Assembly: GCA_900754605.1 (NCBI GenBank)
Contig: CAAEDK010000174.1
Span: 1-6,036 of the forward strand
Direction: 5' to 3'
Length of the DNA: 6,036 bases
Origin: an uncultured Oscillospiraceae bacterium
GTDB taxonomy: Bacteria > Bacillota_A > Clostridia > Oscillospirales > Oscillospiraceae
Part shown: positions 6,007 through 6,036 of the stretch, piece by piece
How the letters are laid out: each line of letters opens with the position of its first letter
How positions within the stretch are numbered: the stretch's first letter is position 1
Program-made: the position numbers and the translations under genes
Notes under the pieces: generated by a model
Seen by the model: the letters and a program-made list of their open reading frames with translations, nothing else
What the model was told of the DNA's origin: nothing
Database searches by the model: none

Positions 6007-6032
6007 AGAATGGTGTGTCGCGACTTCATTCT
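6007..6032. repeat. Dyad just upstream of the transposase ribosome binding site
   Basis: AGAATG (6007-6012) and CATTCT (6027-6032) flank the 8-bp palindrome GTCGCGAC (6017-6024), off-centre by two bases. It abuts the transposase ribosome binding site at 5999-6005. It could be an operator, or an RNA hairpin limiting translation from transcripts entering the element; neither can be decided here. Confidence 0.4.
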
Positions 6033-6036
6033 ACCA

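Larger units (their letters stand above)
4743..6036 (-). mobile_element. IS256-family insertion sequence (right end beyond the window)
   Basis: The element is defined by one intact IS256-family transposase gene (4798-5988, leftward). The left boundary is estimated at about 4743-4750, where GGTAGTGTCAAGAG begins a stretch unlike the intergenic sequence before it; a TGTCAAGA-type end is what I would expect for such elements, but I cannot match it to a named one. The last 48 bases of the window do not contain a convincing inverted copy of that end, so the right terminal repeat is probably outside. The target duplication cannot be assessed. The nearest host gene on the left is rplA, intact and already terminated. 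Confidence 0.75.

Noticed and set aside
5999..6036. Right terminal inverted repeat of the IS element at the window edge
   Set aside because: The minus-strand edge shares only GGTAG and scattered bases with the left end, not enough for an IS256-type repeat, so the true end is probably beyond the window.

Overview
The window looks like chromosome from a Gram-positive, Clostridia-type bacterium, probably of the high-GC gut Oscillospirales kind. This placement is an inference from gene order (rpmG-secE-nusG-rplK-rplA), a four-cysteine L33, strong AGGAGG ribosome binding sites, a single-TM SecE, sigma-A type promoters with extended -10 elements, and GC-rich codon use. No species can be named from the sequence alone.

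Layout. On the left, rpsB (ribosomal protein S2) reads leftward off the window edge from an extended -10 promoter. A tRNA-Leu(CAG) gene points the other way and has its own promoter and a perfect-stem terminator. Bases 1117-1496 hold no gene, only two inverted repeats. A leftward gene for a small XRE-type helix-turn-helix regulator with a cysteine-rich C-terminal helical part follows. It is divergent from a rightward translation/secretion operon: rpmG (L33), secE (SecYEG subunit), nusG (transcription factor), rplK (L11) and rplA (L1), closed by an 18-bp-stem terminator. To the right, a leftward IS256-family element carries an intact transposase; its left end is inside the window and its right end is probably beyond the edge.

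The gap between the regulator and rpmG (about 430 bases) is the most interesting part. It holds two divergent promoters. Three ACCTGT half-sites lie on the rpmG promoter, and a related half-site lies on the regulator's own -10. About 180 nt of RNA with several perfect long-range pairings follow, ending in an intrinsic terminator BEFORE rpmG. No second promoter is evident after that terminator, so the operon appears to depend on read-through. This is the architecture of a transcription attenuator (or of a small RNA gene with read-through), and I do not recognise its family.

Together the genes make ribosome parts (S2, L33, L11, L1, tRNA-Leu), a translocon subunit and NusG, all growth-rate-linked functions. 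The IS256 element sits where rplJ-rplL (and then rpoBC) usually follow rplA in bacteria, so it may have separated the two halves of this cluster.
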